Shown piece by piece: positions 11,385 to 24,149 of a stretch of DNA of 64,000 nucleotides. The position numbers and the translations under genes are program-made. The stretch comes from Druceiella hillmani (lineage: Eukaryota; Arthropoda; Insecta; Lepidoptera; Hepialidae), in NCBI GenBank assembly GCA_039881145.1, contig JAYKKI010000052.1, positions 8,189,501-8,253,500 of the forward strand. Direction: 5' to 3'. How positions within the stretch are numbered: position 1 is the stretch's first letter; each line of letters begins with the position of its first letter. A model generated the notes under the pieces. The model was not told the origin of the DNA. It made no database searches and saw nothing but the letters and a program-made list of their open reading frames with translations.

Positions 11385-12560
11385 ATCGTCGATCAGGTCA
11401 AATAATTCGAGTAGTTTTGAAATTTGGTACAGTTATTCCTTAAGGTGTTCAGATGAACATATTAAAAATCGCCGAGGATAATGGGCGAGCCGGCAGTAGG
11501 GGAGGAGGGAAAGGTCCCTTTTTTCAGTTTTCTGCTTGTATCCAGAAAAGTGTAAATAACACCTTTACAATTACTTCTACATTAACTACCTACGTTAAAT
11601 TTTCTTTAAATTATGTTATTCACGTATTTACTATAGGATCAATACTTTGGAGATACAGGGTATCTAAGTTGATAAAAATGGAATTAGATATGCAAATTTT
11701 GATTAAGAAAAATACCAAAAGAAAATGTAAAGAAAATATACAGGTATGCCGACTTGTCAATCAAATTGTCTTTCATCATCGTCATATTTTTCACCAGTAT
11801 CGATGGGGGCTCCATTGTTACATGCTCCTTGGCAGCCGTTAAAGATAAGACTGCAGTTAATCCCTTTTTGACAACTGCATTTGGCAAGACAACCACTCTT
11901 GCATCGACAGAAAATGGAACACAACAACGTGTTAGGAGCAAGAGCCCTCCCAGCCTTGCAAGGAGGTATTCCCAAGCCATTCCTTTACTTGATGCAATAC
12001 TCTATAGGCGTGATATTGTGCTGACCTTTTGGTAAGGGTGAAGGTTGGAAGATCAGGTTTTGTTTAGTACAAGATTTTTTAAAAATCTGTGTACCGATGT
12101 TTGTTAAGCTCATATTGAATAGAGGGCACACGGTCTACTGCAGGAAACATCTTTTCTCCTGCTTCTGTTATGGCGTCCAGAGGTTTTGGTAGGTCGTAAA
12201 AGGTGGTTGTTATATCCTTTATTAGAATATTTTGTTCAAAAACTTGATAAATGATGCTTTGCCTTTATGTAAGACTAAGCTTGTATCACAACTACTGAAA
12301 CTATGAAGGAAAATAATTTCACAACAATATGAATGTTTTGAAGTTTTTGAGAAGAGAATATATCGGTTTCCACTTTTGCCTTCCTGTCCTGAGAAAAAAT
12401 ATTTCTTTTGCAGATGGAAATGAGGTTAGAGTCATTAGAAGGGCAACTACAAGATCAACATCTTCCCCAACAGCAGCAATGGCTCTATTCAATGAAGTCT
12501 CAATGAAAAAAACTAAAAAAGTAGGTTTATGTGACATTTTATCCAAAACTGACACTAATG
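11385..12560 (-). pseudogene. decayed element protein, inverted arm 1
   Basis: Reading downward from 12555, the signatures come in order. An acidic block AAVGEDVDLVVALLM is followed by KEIFFLRTGRQKWK. FLHSFSSCDTSLVL (about 12315-12270) corresponds to the FLHxxxGCDTTS motif. HAYRVLHQVKEWLGN follows (about 12010-11965). The cysteine-rich tail (ALAPNTLLCSIFCRCKSGC, then CSCQKGINCS) ends RQFD-stop at 11757. These signatures recur together in large multicopy arthropod and cnidarian proteins that I regard as element-derived; I cannot give a formal family name. The frame breaks several times: between the FLH block and the HAYRV block, and again inside WLGN. The downstream non-coding tail also matches arm 2, so the duplicated unit includes the 3' flank. 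Confidence 0.6.
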
Positions 12561-12792
12561 TAAATTTTAAAACTTATGTTACGTTTATTGATGGCGTGTC
12601 TCCTTTTGCACCGTACCAGTGCTCTTATTCAAATATATGTGGTCAGTAAATGAATTATGTAAAATATCCTTACGAGCTATATTCTCCTGTCATATTTGAT
12701 GACCACGATGAGGTAAGGAACAGTACAAAAATATTGGAACAAAGAAGGACGGCAACAAAATCGTCTGTTGATATGAAATTTAATCTCATTAT
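12457..12792. other. spacer between inverted arms
   Basis: About 336 bp separate the two arms. The arm 1 protein frame runs about 100 bp into it (up to 12555). No matching extension is seen on the arm 2 side, so the duplicated segments have different 5' breakpoints. Confidence 0.55.
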
Positions 12793-13945
12793 GATCTTGT
12801 AGTCCTTCTAATGGTTCTAACTGCACCAACAAAAGAAATATTTTTTGTCAAGATGAAAAGGAAAAAAGTATCAAACAGTATATTTTCTTTCCAAGAACTT
12901 CAAAAACATTTATTTTGATTTTCAATTCTTTTTCTTCATAGATTCAATGGTTGTGACACAACTTCAGCCATTTCTACAAAGGACAAAGCATTGGTTATAG
13001 AGCTTTTTAACAAAATTCATTAACAAAGGATATAGCAACTGTATTTTATGACTCAACAACAACTCCGAACGCCATAGTGGAAGCGGGAGAAAAAATGTTT
13101 CATGCAGAACACCGTGCGCCCTCTACTCAGTGTGAACTTAAAAGATACCAATACCCAGCTCTTTTTTTTAAATTTGTACCAAGCCCAAAACTGGTCTTTA
13201 TTCCCTTCCCCTTACCAAAGGGTCAGCCAAATATCGCGCCTATAAAATATTCTGTCAAGCACATTAGTGGCTTGGGAACCAACTGCCCCCTGAAATGTGG
13301 GGTTGAAAGTGAGGAGTCGATGGAAACCTAGAGACAATCCTAACTTTGTATCCTCGCGCACCTAACACGTTATTGAGTCCTATTTTCCGTCGGTGAAAGA
13401 ATGAGTATCCTGACAGATGCAGCAGTCGAAAAGTAGGCATAAACTGGAGTCTTATCTGTCTGCCTAGGAGCATGTACCAATGGATCTCCCGTTGATATTG
13501 ATGAAAAAGATGATGACAATAAAAGACAATTTGATTGACAAATCGGTATATCTGTGTAACATATTCTTTTGTTATTTTTCGTAATTACAATTTTCATAAC
13601 TACTTATATTTTTTATTTTTATCAATTTAGATAGCCTCTATCTCCTAAAATCTTGATCCTACAGTAAAAATGTGAATGACACAATTTATAGAAAATTTAA
13701 TGTAGACAATTAATATAGAAAGTAATTGTAAAGATATTATTAATAGTTTTCGAGAAACAAGCAAAAACATGAAAAAAATAGACCTTTCTCCTCTATCTCA
13801 CCGCCGGCTCGCCCCTCACTCTCGGGGACTTTTAATATGTTTATCTCGACACTTAAAGAAATAGCTGTACATTTCAAAATTAAACTTTCATATATCATTA
13901 CAACTTTCAAAAATACACGAATTATTTGGTCAGATTTCTTAATTT
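12793..13945 (+). pseudogene. decayed element protein, inverted arm 2
   Basis: This mirrors arm 1. GATCTTGTAG at 12793 starts the shared sequence, and FLHRFNGCDTTSAISTKDKA lies at 12931-12990. A degenerate tail (APNTLLSPIFRR, then SSRKVGINWS) follows at about 13350-13440, and GSPVDIDEKDDDNKRQFD ends with a stop at about 13540. Most of the tail cysteines kept in arm 1 are lost here, and there are several frameshifts and stops. The shared 3' flank continues to about 13945, including the CGCCGGCTCGCCC stretch near 13800 that pairs with one near 11490. Confidence 0.6.
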
Positions 13946-13949
13946 TATC

Positions 13950-15394
13950 AGGCTATAAGACACAATGAGACGAAATTCTATTTTTAATACAATTTTAAAT
14001 AGGTGAATTTTTGCCACTTTTATATTTTAAAAATTGATTATATTAATAGTAAGGCCTAGAATACAAATGCTATTAAAAAGATGATTAGTGGCGACTAGCT
14101 AGCATGTTCATTTATTGCATATTGTCAGTGTGTACGTGATTGAGAGTCGGTTTTGATAGTAACGTGACATAGTGTGAGGTTTACTTATTATGAGCATAAT
14201 TCTTTGGTAATCAAAATTTATTTGTTCCATATACGCATTTGCTTAAATATTATGGTATTATTGTTTTAATAATAATGATAATAAAACCATTTTTAAAAAA
14301 CCTGGGGCGAAAGAGGGCAAAAAGTATAGGCAAAACTAGCCTGCTCGCAGTAAACGCGTTTAGACTTGCTTCGGGGCATATTCCCATCAGACTCCATTAT
14401 ATAAAGCATTATAAAAGGCACGAAAAAAATAAACCCTCGTACGATTAAGTAGAGAGCTCTTTTACGAACATGCTCTTTTCTATAATTATGCTGATCGTTT
14501 GGTACTAGATATCAATTGCTCAAACGTAGCGTATTTTCATGTTACTAAGTGAAATAAACATTCCAGGTCTAAAAGTAAACGATAAAAGAGGTAAGAGATT
14601 TTTTTTTGTGTCAGTATTATGCTTGAGATTAAGAACCCTGAGTATGTTTCCTTTATGAATGTCGATCAATATTCTGAGCAAAAGCTCTCGTAATGTACGA
14701 CATTGACTTAATCGTTAATATAATTTTTTTTTGCAATCTTGATCACTGAAAAGCCATAAAACGATTTTTCTGTAAGTTTAAGGCAAAAAATTGGCTAAAT
14801 GGGAATAGTTTTACAGGGAATTTTGTATTAGTATAGACTATTAATTATTGATATAATAATCGATTTGACCCACGAATTATATTTTAAATCTGTATTTATT
14901 ACTGTTGTTAGCTGGAAAGTTTAAATTTGAATATTTATATCAGTGTTGCTTAACTTTTCTCACAAAATTTTTCATAAATTTTATTAATCAATAATATAAT
15001 TTGACAAAAAATATTTTTTCATGCAACAAAACAAACAAAACTATTCTCAAAAACAGCAAATCATTATGTTGTCAGAAAGTGTATTAAGGTGGACAATAAG
15101 ACACTAGAGTTAACATTAGCAGGATAAGATATTAATTGTATGTATGTATGAAACGTGAAAATAGTTCGCAGAGATCTTTTTTAGTTTGTAAATTTCTCAA
15201 CTTTTTTAATATATTTTTGTAACAGGTGTAGTTAGAAATCGATAATAATGCATTTTACCGCAATTTTTTTTATTAATTAATATCTTTATTGTACTATTTT
15301 TCATTAATGGAGATGATTTCGAAAGGTGGTAGTGGCGCCATTCACTAGCTGTATTCACAAGGGTTGTTTTCCTACCTTCTTTATAGTAGAAGTC
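13950..15394. other. AT-rich sequence, nothing recognised
   Basis: One chance ORF with a GC-richer patch at 14310-14440 has no recognisable motif. Confidence 0.4.
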
Positions 15395-15485
15395 GTTGGT
15401 AGACCAGTGGGGATCTTAACTTGGTTTGCACCTCTCATGAGTAATCTACTGTAAGGGCGATGCCTTATCCACTATAGACAGTTTA
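15395..15485 (-). repeat. tRNA-derived SINE remnant
   Basis: On the minus strand TAGTGGATAAGG (15463-15474) matches a Pol III A box. About 30 bases on, GGTGCAAACC (15423-15432) is a one-deletion B box, as in tRNA-derived SINE heads. The spacing fits a tRNA. The folding is not good enough for a functional tRNA. A weakly similar sequence (GTTAAGACCCTCATTGGCCT) occurs on the plus strand near 27750. Confidence 0.4.
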
Positions 15486-15489
15486 TCTA

Positions 15490-18057
15490 GACTTGATGGC
15501 TCTCTATCGGCTATGGACTCTGAGTAGCTGAATATTTGTTGATGTTAGATGGTTGGCAGTATAGTATTAATGCCAAGTTTTAGGAATGATTTATTATTAT
15601 TGGCCGTTCATGTTATGCGATGCATCAGTCTCCCACATTATATCTCAAATTCGTCGATCATTGTTCTTTCAGAAATGCAACTTGCCCTAGATTCCTAGTC
15701 GTATAAGAAAATTAAGAACATCAAAGTGCGAAACGGTTCCTTCTTGATGATGCTACAAACTTTTGATTTGGCATATTTGTTTCAATTTAATTAATAAATT
15801 ATTATATTTTTAATAATAAATTATTTCTTTTTATGTCCCAATTTCCTCCCGCCCTAACAATTAAAAATGAAATATTACAATGTAAAAATATGACCCGATA
15901 TTGAAAATACACATGATTTTACGGATTTTTCTTGGAGATACTGATTATATTCAAAAATAGCTGACAACGATGGAAGAGCTTACAACTTAAGTGGATTCAA
16001 AATATCTAATTCTTGGGATATTTCCAACTAAGGAGCATTTTTACGAAATTGCCTATTATAACACTGTGGCATTTTAGTGATGGAATTTATCATATTGTTG
16101 GATATATTTAGTTGTCATATTTTTGAACATGTTTTGACATAAAATTTTGGGACTTATGTTTTTACTTTTAAATGATAAAAGTTTAAATAGATTTCATAAG
16201 CGATATTGAAGTCAAATATCAGACTCTTATTAAATAATGTAACCTCGTGACTTGAAATGTACTACGTTTATTAACCCATTAACGTTCTTTGTGAAAATGT
16301 CAAAATTTATTCTACCTCCAAAGTTCAAGGCAATTATTCAGAGTTAAACGAAATAAATAAACAAAATCATGCAGCCCGGGCCAGTCAAATGAAAAAAAAA
16401 TGATACAAATTTTCTTTAGTCATGGATGAAAATACTATTATCTTTCTGGTAATACCATTCATTTGGCCTATAACTTTTAAGTTATAACTTAAAAAAAGCA
16501 ACATAACTTTGGACATCTCTAACTCTGGAGGGTTCAGTGCAGAGAAAATTTTAAAGACATTTTCATATCATAATTTATTTAAACTGAAATACTATTTAGA
16601 ATTCACAAATAAAAATTTGGTAGCTTTGTATATGTTTTAGTAGATGTAATTATAAAGATGCTCAATATTTCATTTGAATCGAACGCTTATGAACTATACA
16701 ATATTAAGAATTTCGTCAAGATGTCTTTAGTATTTTTTGCTTTTCGGGTGCGTAAATAGACATAAAAAATTTCACAATTTATTGGTTTAACCGTTTTAAC
16801 TTGTTTATGTTCACAGAATTCATTTTTCGAAGAAAATTTAAAGTATATTTCTTTTACATTTATCGCATAAATAATTTCATTAAGTATTTCTCTAGTTTAA
16901 TAATTGAATTCTTTATATCGTGTTGTGGAAGATCAAACCGATATTTATACACTAATATATTTCGGATGTAAAAATCTAAATTGGTAACTTGTTTTCAATA
17001 AAAATAACGACAGAACAAGAAATTGACACAATTAAAATCATCGCTAAGTAACCGTCTTCAACAACGCTTATTGATTTTTACAGAATATCCATGTATCATA
17101 TCTTAATATGGAATTATGCTTATTAATGTAAAACTTATTATATATACGAATGCACATTCCAGGAAATTTTAGTAATTTTTCCAATTTTATATGCATATAA
17201 CTATCAGTCAAATTAATTTCATTTAAATAAACAGCCAAGCACGTGTTAAAATTCATAAAAAGTTAGTTAAACTAGTTATCTATATCTTTGAAATTATTAA
17301 AAATCGTTAATTGAAACAAAATTTGTAATAAAAGTTCTAATACAATGTCAGTTCCATGAATTTTTAGCGGTTTTCAAATTCCAGATTTGAAAATTTAATG
17401 GTGAATATCCATTTTACACCACTTAGAAGCCTAATATTCCCAAACGGGAAATTTAAAACATATAAAAGGAAACATAATTTCAATATTATTTTTAAAGATT
17501 TGCCCAATTACATCCCAATAAAAAAAATACTGCCCTCTTCCTAAACATGTGGCGGTACCCCCATACGTATACTTAAAACAATGCATCTAAAAATAAACCT
17601 ATAAATAACAGGTAAAAATTACATTACAGGGTACACTTAAGTGTATTTAAACACTTAACCTTTCGAACGCGTAAGTCACTTATGGAGTGGAATGGCAACT
17701 AGCGCCACTCAAACGTAAATAATAAAGTTAATATGATATAAAAATGTAGGTAATTATGTAAGAAAAATATGAGATTAATATGTAGGGAAGAGAACGAAAT
17801 AACTAATTTATTAGATCTATGGGATCTAATACAGTCGTCTGTAGTGAAGAGTCATTTTTTAAAAATAAGAAACAAAAGAATTTAAAAAAAATTATCACAT
17901 TTTAGTTCTACTAAAAGAGCACTTTTTGTCGATTCTCTACAGCCTCTTACATATACGGGAGTATCTCGAAATATGATTTTGAGTTATTTTTATTTCTAAG
18001 CCGAGATAATACATGCAAAGTTTTTAAGTCCCATTCTTTTTTTATTTAGAAATTTGT
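15490..18057. other. AT-rich sequence, nothing recognised
   Basis: Only a 12-bp perfect palindrome ACACTTAAGTGT near 17632 was noted. Confidence 0.4.
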
Positions 18058-18580
18058 AACCTCTGACAGGCGAATGGATAATAATGTTGTCATAACCATA
18101 GAATTCCGTTCGGACTCTTAGAGTATGAAACACGAAATATAATATTTAAATATATAATAATTTAAATCACAATTTGAAGTTCCTGTTTCAAATTGTATAC
18201 CCTTAAAACTATAGAATATAGCTATAACAGTATGACATAAATTCTGACAGACAAATAGACATCGTTGCCACAATTATAGAATTCCATTTGAGCCATTTAA
18301 GTTCAGTATCATAAAATAATACTTGTTGCGTATTAAATTAAATCCCCATCTGCAGCTTCTATTTAAAGGTTTATGTACATAAAACTATAAAACATAATCT
18401 AGAGCTGTAGAAGTTATGAAGCTATTACACATTGATGGACAAAGAGGTAGAGAAATTTTATTATCACAATAATAGGGATCCATTCCCACGTTTAGGTTTG
18501 AAAACTTAAAAATAATAATTTTTAACATATATGAAATCTCCATTCACAGTACCCGCGTGAAATTTTATCCATGTTAAGCG
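18058..18580 (+). repeat. tandem array, ~182-bp unit, 2.8 copies
   Basis: Units begin near 18063 (CTGACAGGCGAATGG), 18244 (CTGACAGACAAATAG) and about 18427 (a degenerate ATTGATGGACAAAGAG). Each carries TAGAATTCC(A/G)TT then a TTAGAGT/TTAAGTT-like patch, then CCCTTAAAACTATAGAATATAG or its relative. The GACAGAC...TTCC...GGTACC-like layout recalls a dispersed repeat common in insects. That comparison is from general knowledge only. Confidence 0.55.
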
Positions 18581-18584
18581 AATA

Positions 18585-19505
18585 CGGTTTTAAAATGTAA
18601 TGTTGTTTCTATATTTTCATTATGTGGCCGTTACCCAAATAAGTTCCAAAATAGAGGTCCACCACTTCTAAACCAACTGTAGTCCAGACATGGGGCTGCT
18701 AAATTTCTACGTACGTCAATATTTTTACGAATGCCCGTTCTTGAAATATAATATCTCCCGTAATTTCAAGAATAGTATTTCAATACTAACATAAAAGAAA
18801 TCTACACATATTTATTAACAGCTCAATCCTAAATGTGTTCCCTGGAATACGTACCGTTACCGACGTCAATCATTAGCTCGCTCTGTTTGCTAATAGTGTG
18901 ATGTTAATACAAGCATATCCGTATTATCATTAAATCAACTAAATATGACACCTTCAGATTTATAGTGACTGTTATTAACATTCATTACAAACATGTAGTT
19001 ACAATAAAAATACGACTTAGTTACGCTACTCGTATCGAGACCTTCCAATACATGCTAGAACAGATGTGGCAAAAGAACTCATGCTTGCCAACATTCACCT
19101 CTGTAACAATGACAAGATTTACTATGCAACAGTTAAACTTCTATGATACAATGTATACTTAGCATATTGACGCACCAGGAAAACTATGACACTCGAAAAA
19201 AGAAAAAATACCTGTGAATATGTGATCAATATACGGTTAAATTTGTTCATGCTAACTTAAATCCGATTTCCGAGTTTACTCATAAAATCAGTCAGATGTC
19301 AATTTAATTATTTATAGATCCTAATGTTGAAGAATATTTTTAAAGGAGAGAAATACGTCTTTTCAATAGTTTATATGTTAATCCAAAAGACCAGAAAATT
19401 AAAAAATGATTCGATTAGTAAAATTGAAAAGTAATACAACATATCTCTCAAGTATATTTCTGTTTCTTTTAAACAAAGGGATAATTTTGTAACTAGTTAG
19501 TGTAA
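18585..19505. other. AT-rich sequence, nothing recognised
   Basis: No supported feature. Confidence 0.4.
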
Positions 19506-19510
19506 TAAAA

Positions 19511-19573
19511 ACTTGTTATTTTGAAAACGACGGTATATTTAATAAAAATACTGTTATTTTTAAAATAACAAGT
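19511..19573 (+). repeat. 25-bp stem hairpin
   Basis: ACTTGTTATTTTGAAAACGA (from 19511) pairs with the segment ending AAAATAACAAGT at 19573. There is an 11-nt loop and, in RNA, one C.A mismatch plus three G.U pairs. It has pre-miRNA-like size but could equally be a decayed MITE. No flanking duplication is clear. Confidence 0.5.
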
Positions 19574-19574
19574 C

Positions 19575-21537
19575 ATCACGGAACAGAATTCAAAAATTAC
19601 TTGCTAGTTTTACTAAAACTAGGATATGCCACACGTTTAACTAAAAGAGTAGTTTAAGTAGGAGATTGCATGCCAACGTGCTTGTTATGAATAAATAAAA
19701 GGATAAACAACATGCATTTTCCATGCAACGTAAATAATATCAACTTTGCATGCCAATACCAAATTACTAAAATCCTGTAATGACGATCAGGTCGCAGTCT
19801 ATAGTAACGGGCCATCAAATATTGAAAGCCCAGGAATGCACTCTCAATGTCGTGAGTCATGCGATACTTAAATAAAATTGTCGATGAGTTAGTAGATTGG
19901 CAACATCGAATAATACGGAAACAAATGAAATTTGGTAAAAGCTTCTCGCTTTAAATAATAATTCGAATACGATATTTATTGACGTTTAAATTTATATTAA
20001 CCAATGGATTATATACAATTAGTTTGTCGTTAAACAGTGCAGCATTAAAGATAGGCTAGTGCGGGAAAAAGATTTATTTAAACTCATAAGAAGAAAGTAT
20101 TTATAAGAAAATAATGAGGCAGTGAATAGGCGGAATTTAATTTATTAATTGATATACATTTGCCGATTAGGGATAAATATTAATACTTACAAAATGTATA
20201 AAAATTACATAAAACTGCAATATTAAAATATATATATATATATCAATGTAACGTTCCACAACAATGTTTGTTTTCCCTAAACATGAACAAATCATGCATT
20301 GATTTGAACGCGATCAAATGACATATAGTAAATAAATGTGGTAATTATAAATTGATAAAAAAGTGGGAAATAATGTTTTTCTAGAAGGTTGTATTGCGTA
20401 AAGGTTGTGGTTACTAGAAAACAGGTTTTTAGCATGAAGAACGAAAGTCGTTATAATTATGGATGATAGGAAAATAGTTCTATTTATCAACCAAAAACAT
20501 ACTTTATGTTTAAAATATAGCTTATGATCTGTAAATAATTATAAACCAAGAAAGTTCGAAAAAAAACGATGGGAAAAAGACAAGGAAAATAACAAAGAAC
20601 CTTTCATGAAATAAAATCGAAGAAAAGTCTTTTGGATACTTCTATTACCAGACTGTACTTAGTTTTATGTGTACTCCAAATAATTGAGTTACCTTCTCAA
20701 TTACTTCCCTCTGCAGTTTCTGTAATTTTTGTAATTTTGTAATTTTTGTTAATAACTAAAATATAACTGTATTAACTTTATAAAAATAACCTTTAACAGT
20801 GTTTAACACGTCTTCATGAGATGGAACTGTATATAAAAAAAATTAAAAAATGCTCTAATATTTACAAAAAATAATCATGAAACGATTGATGGGAAGGATT
20901 GATATATCAAAAAGGAAACGCTTTTAAAAGTTATGTAATTGCCAGGACCAAAATTTGCATTGTCCATGCAAGCAGAAAAAATTATGCTCAATATTTTCCC
21001 TTACCATCTATTAAAACTATATATTATTATAGATTGATATGTAAATAGTAACCATTTTTTTTTAATTCAATGATGACAAGAGGATAAATTCGCAATTTTG
21101 TTCGTGATACTTTTAAAATTATCGATATTATTCCAATCGAAATTATTTTTAAAAATTTAAACTGCAGTAATATCAGCAAAAAACTTATCAATTTGAAGTC
21201 AAGTTATTACCTTGGCGGTAGGCCACAAATAGTAATTAGAAAAAAATTTCCATGATAAGAAATTAATTTCGAGAAAATCGAAAAAAAATATCACGAAATA
21301 GATTCACTTATTTAAAACGTTTTAGAATGCATGTCTATTTTACTCGAGTAGATATGAAAGGTTGCCCATTTAAGGTAATTGTCGTATAACAGCAAATTTC
21401 AAAAGTTATTTTAAAATTTATTATCGGAAATTGTTTTTTTTTGGTTGTCAAACTGTTCATGTAATATAATTTTAACAGTTTTTAAAAAATAAAAAATAAA
21501 TTTACTATTTTTTAAATATAATTTTGTGTGTAGAAAT
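19575..21537. other. AT-rich sequence, nothing recognised
   Basis: A 9-bp-arm palindrome (CTAGTTTTACTAAAACTAG) lies at about 19604. Nothing else is supported. Confidence 0.4.
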
Positions 21538-22150
21538 ACTTACGTTTTCCTTAATATTAATTGTATAATTTTTGAGAGTGACTTTTACCAAAAAAAAACG
21601 ATAAATATTTTTTTTTAATTTTATTTTAACATCATTTTACATTGACATAGTTTTTTAGACAAGTCGCTTGATGTATTTTTTTTAAAAAGATTGGTATAAT
21701 TATTACTTTTCCTGAAAAATCAATTGAACAATTTTTAAGAACTATTTTTATGAAAACGAAACGGTAAATGAATTTTTTTTCAAAATGTTAATTAAAATAA
21801 ATTCCTACTAATTTCACTTTTTAGACAAATCGCTCGAAAGGTTTTTTGCATAAAGTGAAAAGTGTTGTGAAATTATTACTTAACTTTAACGTTGTTTTAT
21901 AATTTGTAGAGCAATTTTTACTGATACTAAAAGGTAAAAATTTTTTTTTTCAGAATCTTAAAATAACATCATTTCACAGTGACTTAGTTTTTCAAATAAA
22001 TCGTTCGACGGGTTTTGTAAATAAAATTTAAGATATGTTGAAATAACTACTTTTTCTGTAATATTAATTGTTTAATTTTTGCGACTGATTTTTACCAAAA
22101 TTCAAAGGTAAATAAGTTTTAAATTTTCCAATAACTTAGATATACATAGT
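21538..22150 (+). repeat. tandem array, ~170-bp unit, ~3.5 copies
   Basis: Unit starts lie at about 21538, 21705, 21878 and 22049 (steps 167, 173, 171). Each unit starts ACTTnnCTTT or similar and passes through an AATTTTTGnGACTnATTTTTACC-like segment. It then has AACATCATTTnACAnTGAC, and later AGACAAATCGCTCGA or a variant. Copies are strongly diverged from each other. The unit is close to nucleosome-repeat length. Confidence 0.6.
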
Positions 22151-22154
22151 TTCA

Positions 22155-24149
22155 ATAATATATAAAAAAATTAATGAATTTCCACGATAACGTGTTTTAC
22201 ACGATAGCTATATAAAATTAAGCATATTTATAGATCCGTCTATTCAAATATATCTTTTAATAATAGTCTCCTTTAATATTACAGCAAAAAATAAGTGAAA
22301 TACGTTAAGAAATGGCTGTCATCAGTATTATTTAAAAGCCCCGCTAAACAATTTGTATTTTACAGAACAGGCTATATTCTGGAATTCGATCAATTATTTT
22401 AAACCCTTATATCGTTTCGTGAAAAACTTGAAAATTAGTATCATGGTTATCAAAATATCTTTTCACCTCTACATGGTAAATGTAATATTGTTTCATAGAT
22501 CGAACTTAAGCAATACATTTGCAATTAATTTGTACTACGACTTTTCCTAAATAACCACATTGCCTGCGATTGTATCAGTATTTCCAATAGTATTTCTGCA
22601 GTTCAGTATTATTTCAAAATTAGCACGGTTTTGTAATATATGTAAATGTAAAATTCAATATGTTCTTCAGATTTTATTATATTTTATTGTGCAACAGATA
22701 TTTCGTAAGATTTTTTGGTTTATGGAGACTTGCCGAAGATTAATTATCTAAACGCAATTTCTATTCAAATCCAAAATCATGTTCTTATATAAAATATTTA
22801 TTCCACTTTTCATAAGCGTGTATACCGTCACAGCGGTTATGGGTTCCTTTACGGAAAAGTATTAAACATTGGGTCCCTATCAAAAATTACGAACACAAAG
22901 ATTTTCACTGGGTTTAAACATTTTTATTCAATTCCGAAGCAAGTTACTCCATACCATTTATCATTAAAACTTTTGTATGGAATTGGTCCTCCCGTAACGC
23001 TCTCTAGATGTATGCAACTTATCTGGGATGAGGTTTTGAAGATATTTTTAGCATATTATTTAGAAAATTAATAAAATATTTACAAATTGTTCCACTCCGT
23101 AAAGTGATTTCTTACTCTTCATACTATGGGAACTAATTAATAAAGAGATTTTAATAATCTTCGTACTATGGTGAAGTCAAATGAGCGTATCATCGGAAGT
23201 AATTGACCAAAATCGCCACGCAGGATATGGGTAAATTCGTGAGTTAAGTATCAAACAAAAACTAGTATTTTAGACTTTAGACTTGTAACTGTTACTTTAT
23301 AAAATAATTAATTTTTTACCCACTAGAATGAATTATGTTTTTCTAAGAATCATTAAAGTTTAAAACTAAAGGAAATTAAAAGGTCCAAATTATTATAATT
23401 TTTCGTCATTCTGCTTAAAAACGTTTTCCTAAACCGTCCATTTTTTATACTTAACTACTTGACCAAAAACAATTTCCATCTGAGAATGTCAGTTTTCTAA
23501 GTCATAATTAATCTTAATATGAATGTAAAAAAAAACCAAGAATATACTGCCTACGATGTTTTTCGTAAGGGTAAAAATCACGGTGCATATATAAAAAAAA
23601 TATGACATTAAGAATCATCGCAATAATTTTCCTACATCCCTTACGTGGACTATGGTTTATGGTTGAGTAGTTTCAGAAATAAAGAGGTGGGGTCATATTT
23701 TACGCATATTCCTGATTATTTCGCTGAAGATATAATGACAATAATTATGAAAAAAATATTTTCTACATCTTTATAATTAGCCCTTTCATTAAATATTCTA
23801 CGCCGTGTATGAAATTTAAAAAAATCCGTAATCAGTATGTGCTCTAAAATTTCCAAATAAATATTTTCAATATTTATTTGGAAATTTTTCTAGTTTTTGT
23901 TGTTTATATATGTGCAGATTAATTTGTTTTCTTATACCAAATTTCAAGTTTCTACGTCAAATAGTTTCTAAGAAAGATAACAAAGTGAAATATCTTTTAT
24001 TCGGTAATTTAGATTCAGCATAATTTGGCCATTTCCCTAATCAGATATGAACTTTACGTGGCTAAGACGCTTACCGTTTATCAAAATGTGAGACACAATA
24101 CGCTCGTATATCAATCTCCTAAACGCTATGGCGCTGACTGATTTATATA
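22155..24149. other. AT-rich sequence, nothing coding
   Basis: Apart from the hairpin at 23846-23888, no supported feature was found. Confidence 0.4.
23846..23888. repeat. perfect 20-bp hairpin
   Basis: AAAATTTCCAAATAAATATT is followed after TTC by its exact reverse complement. The perfect arms show it is young, or kept near-perfect by inversion-prone replication. Confidence 0.85.
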
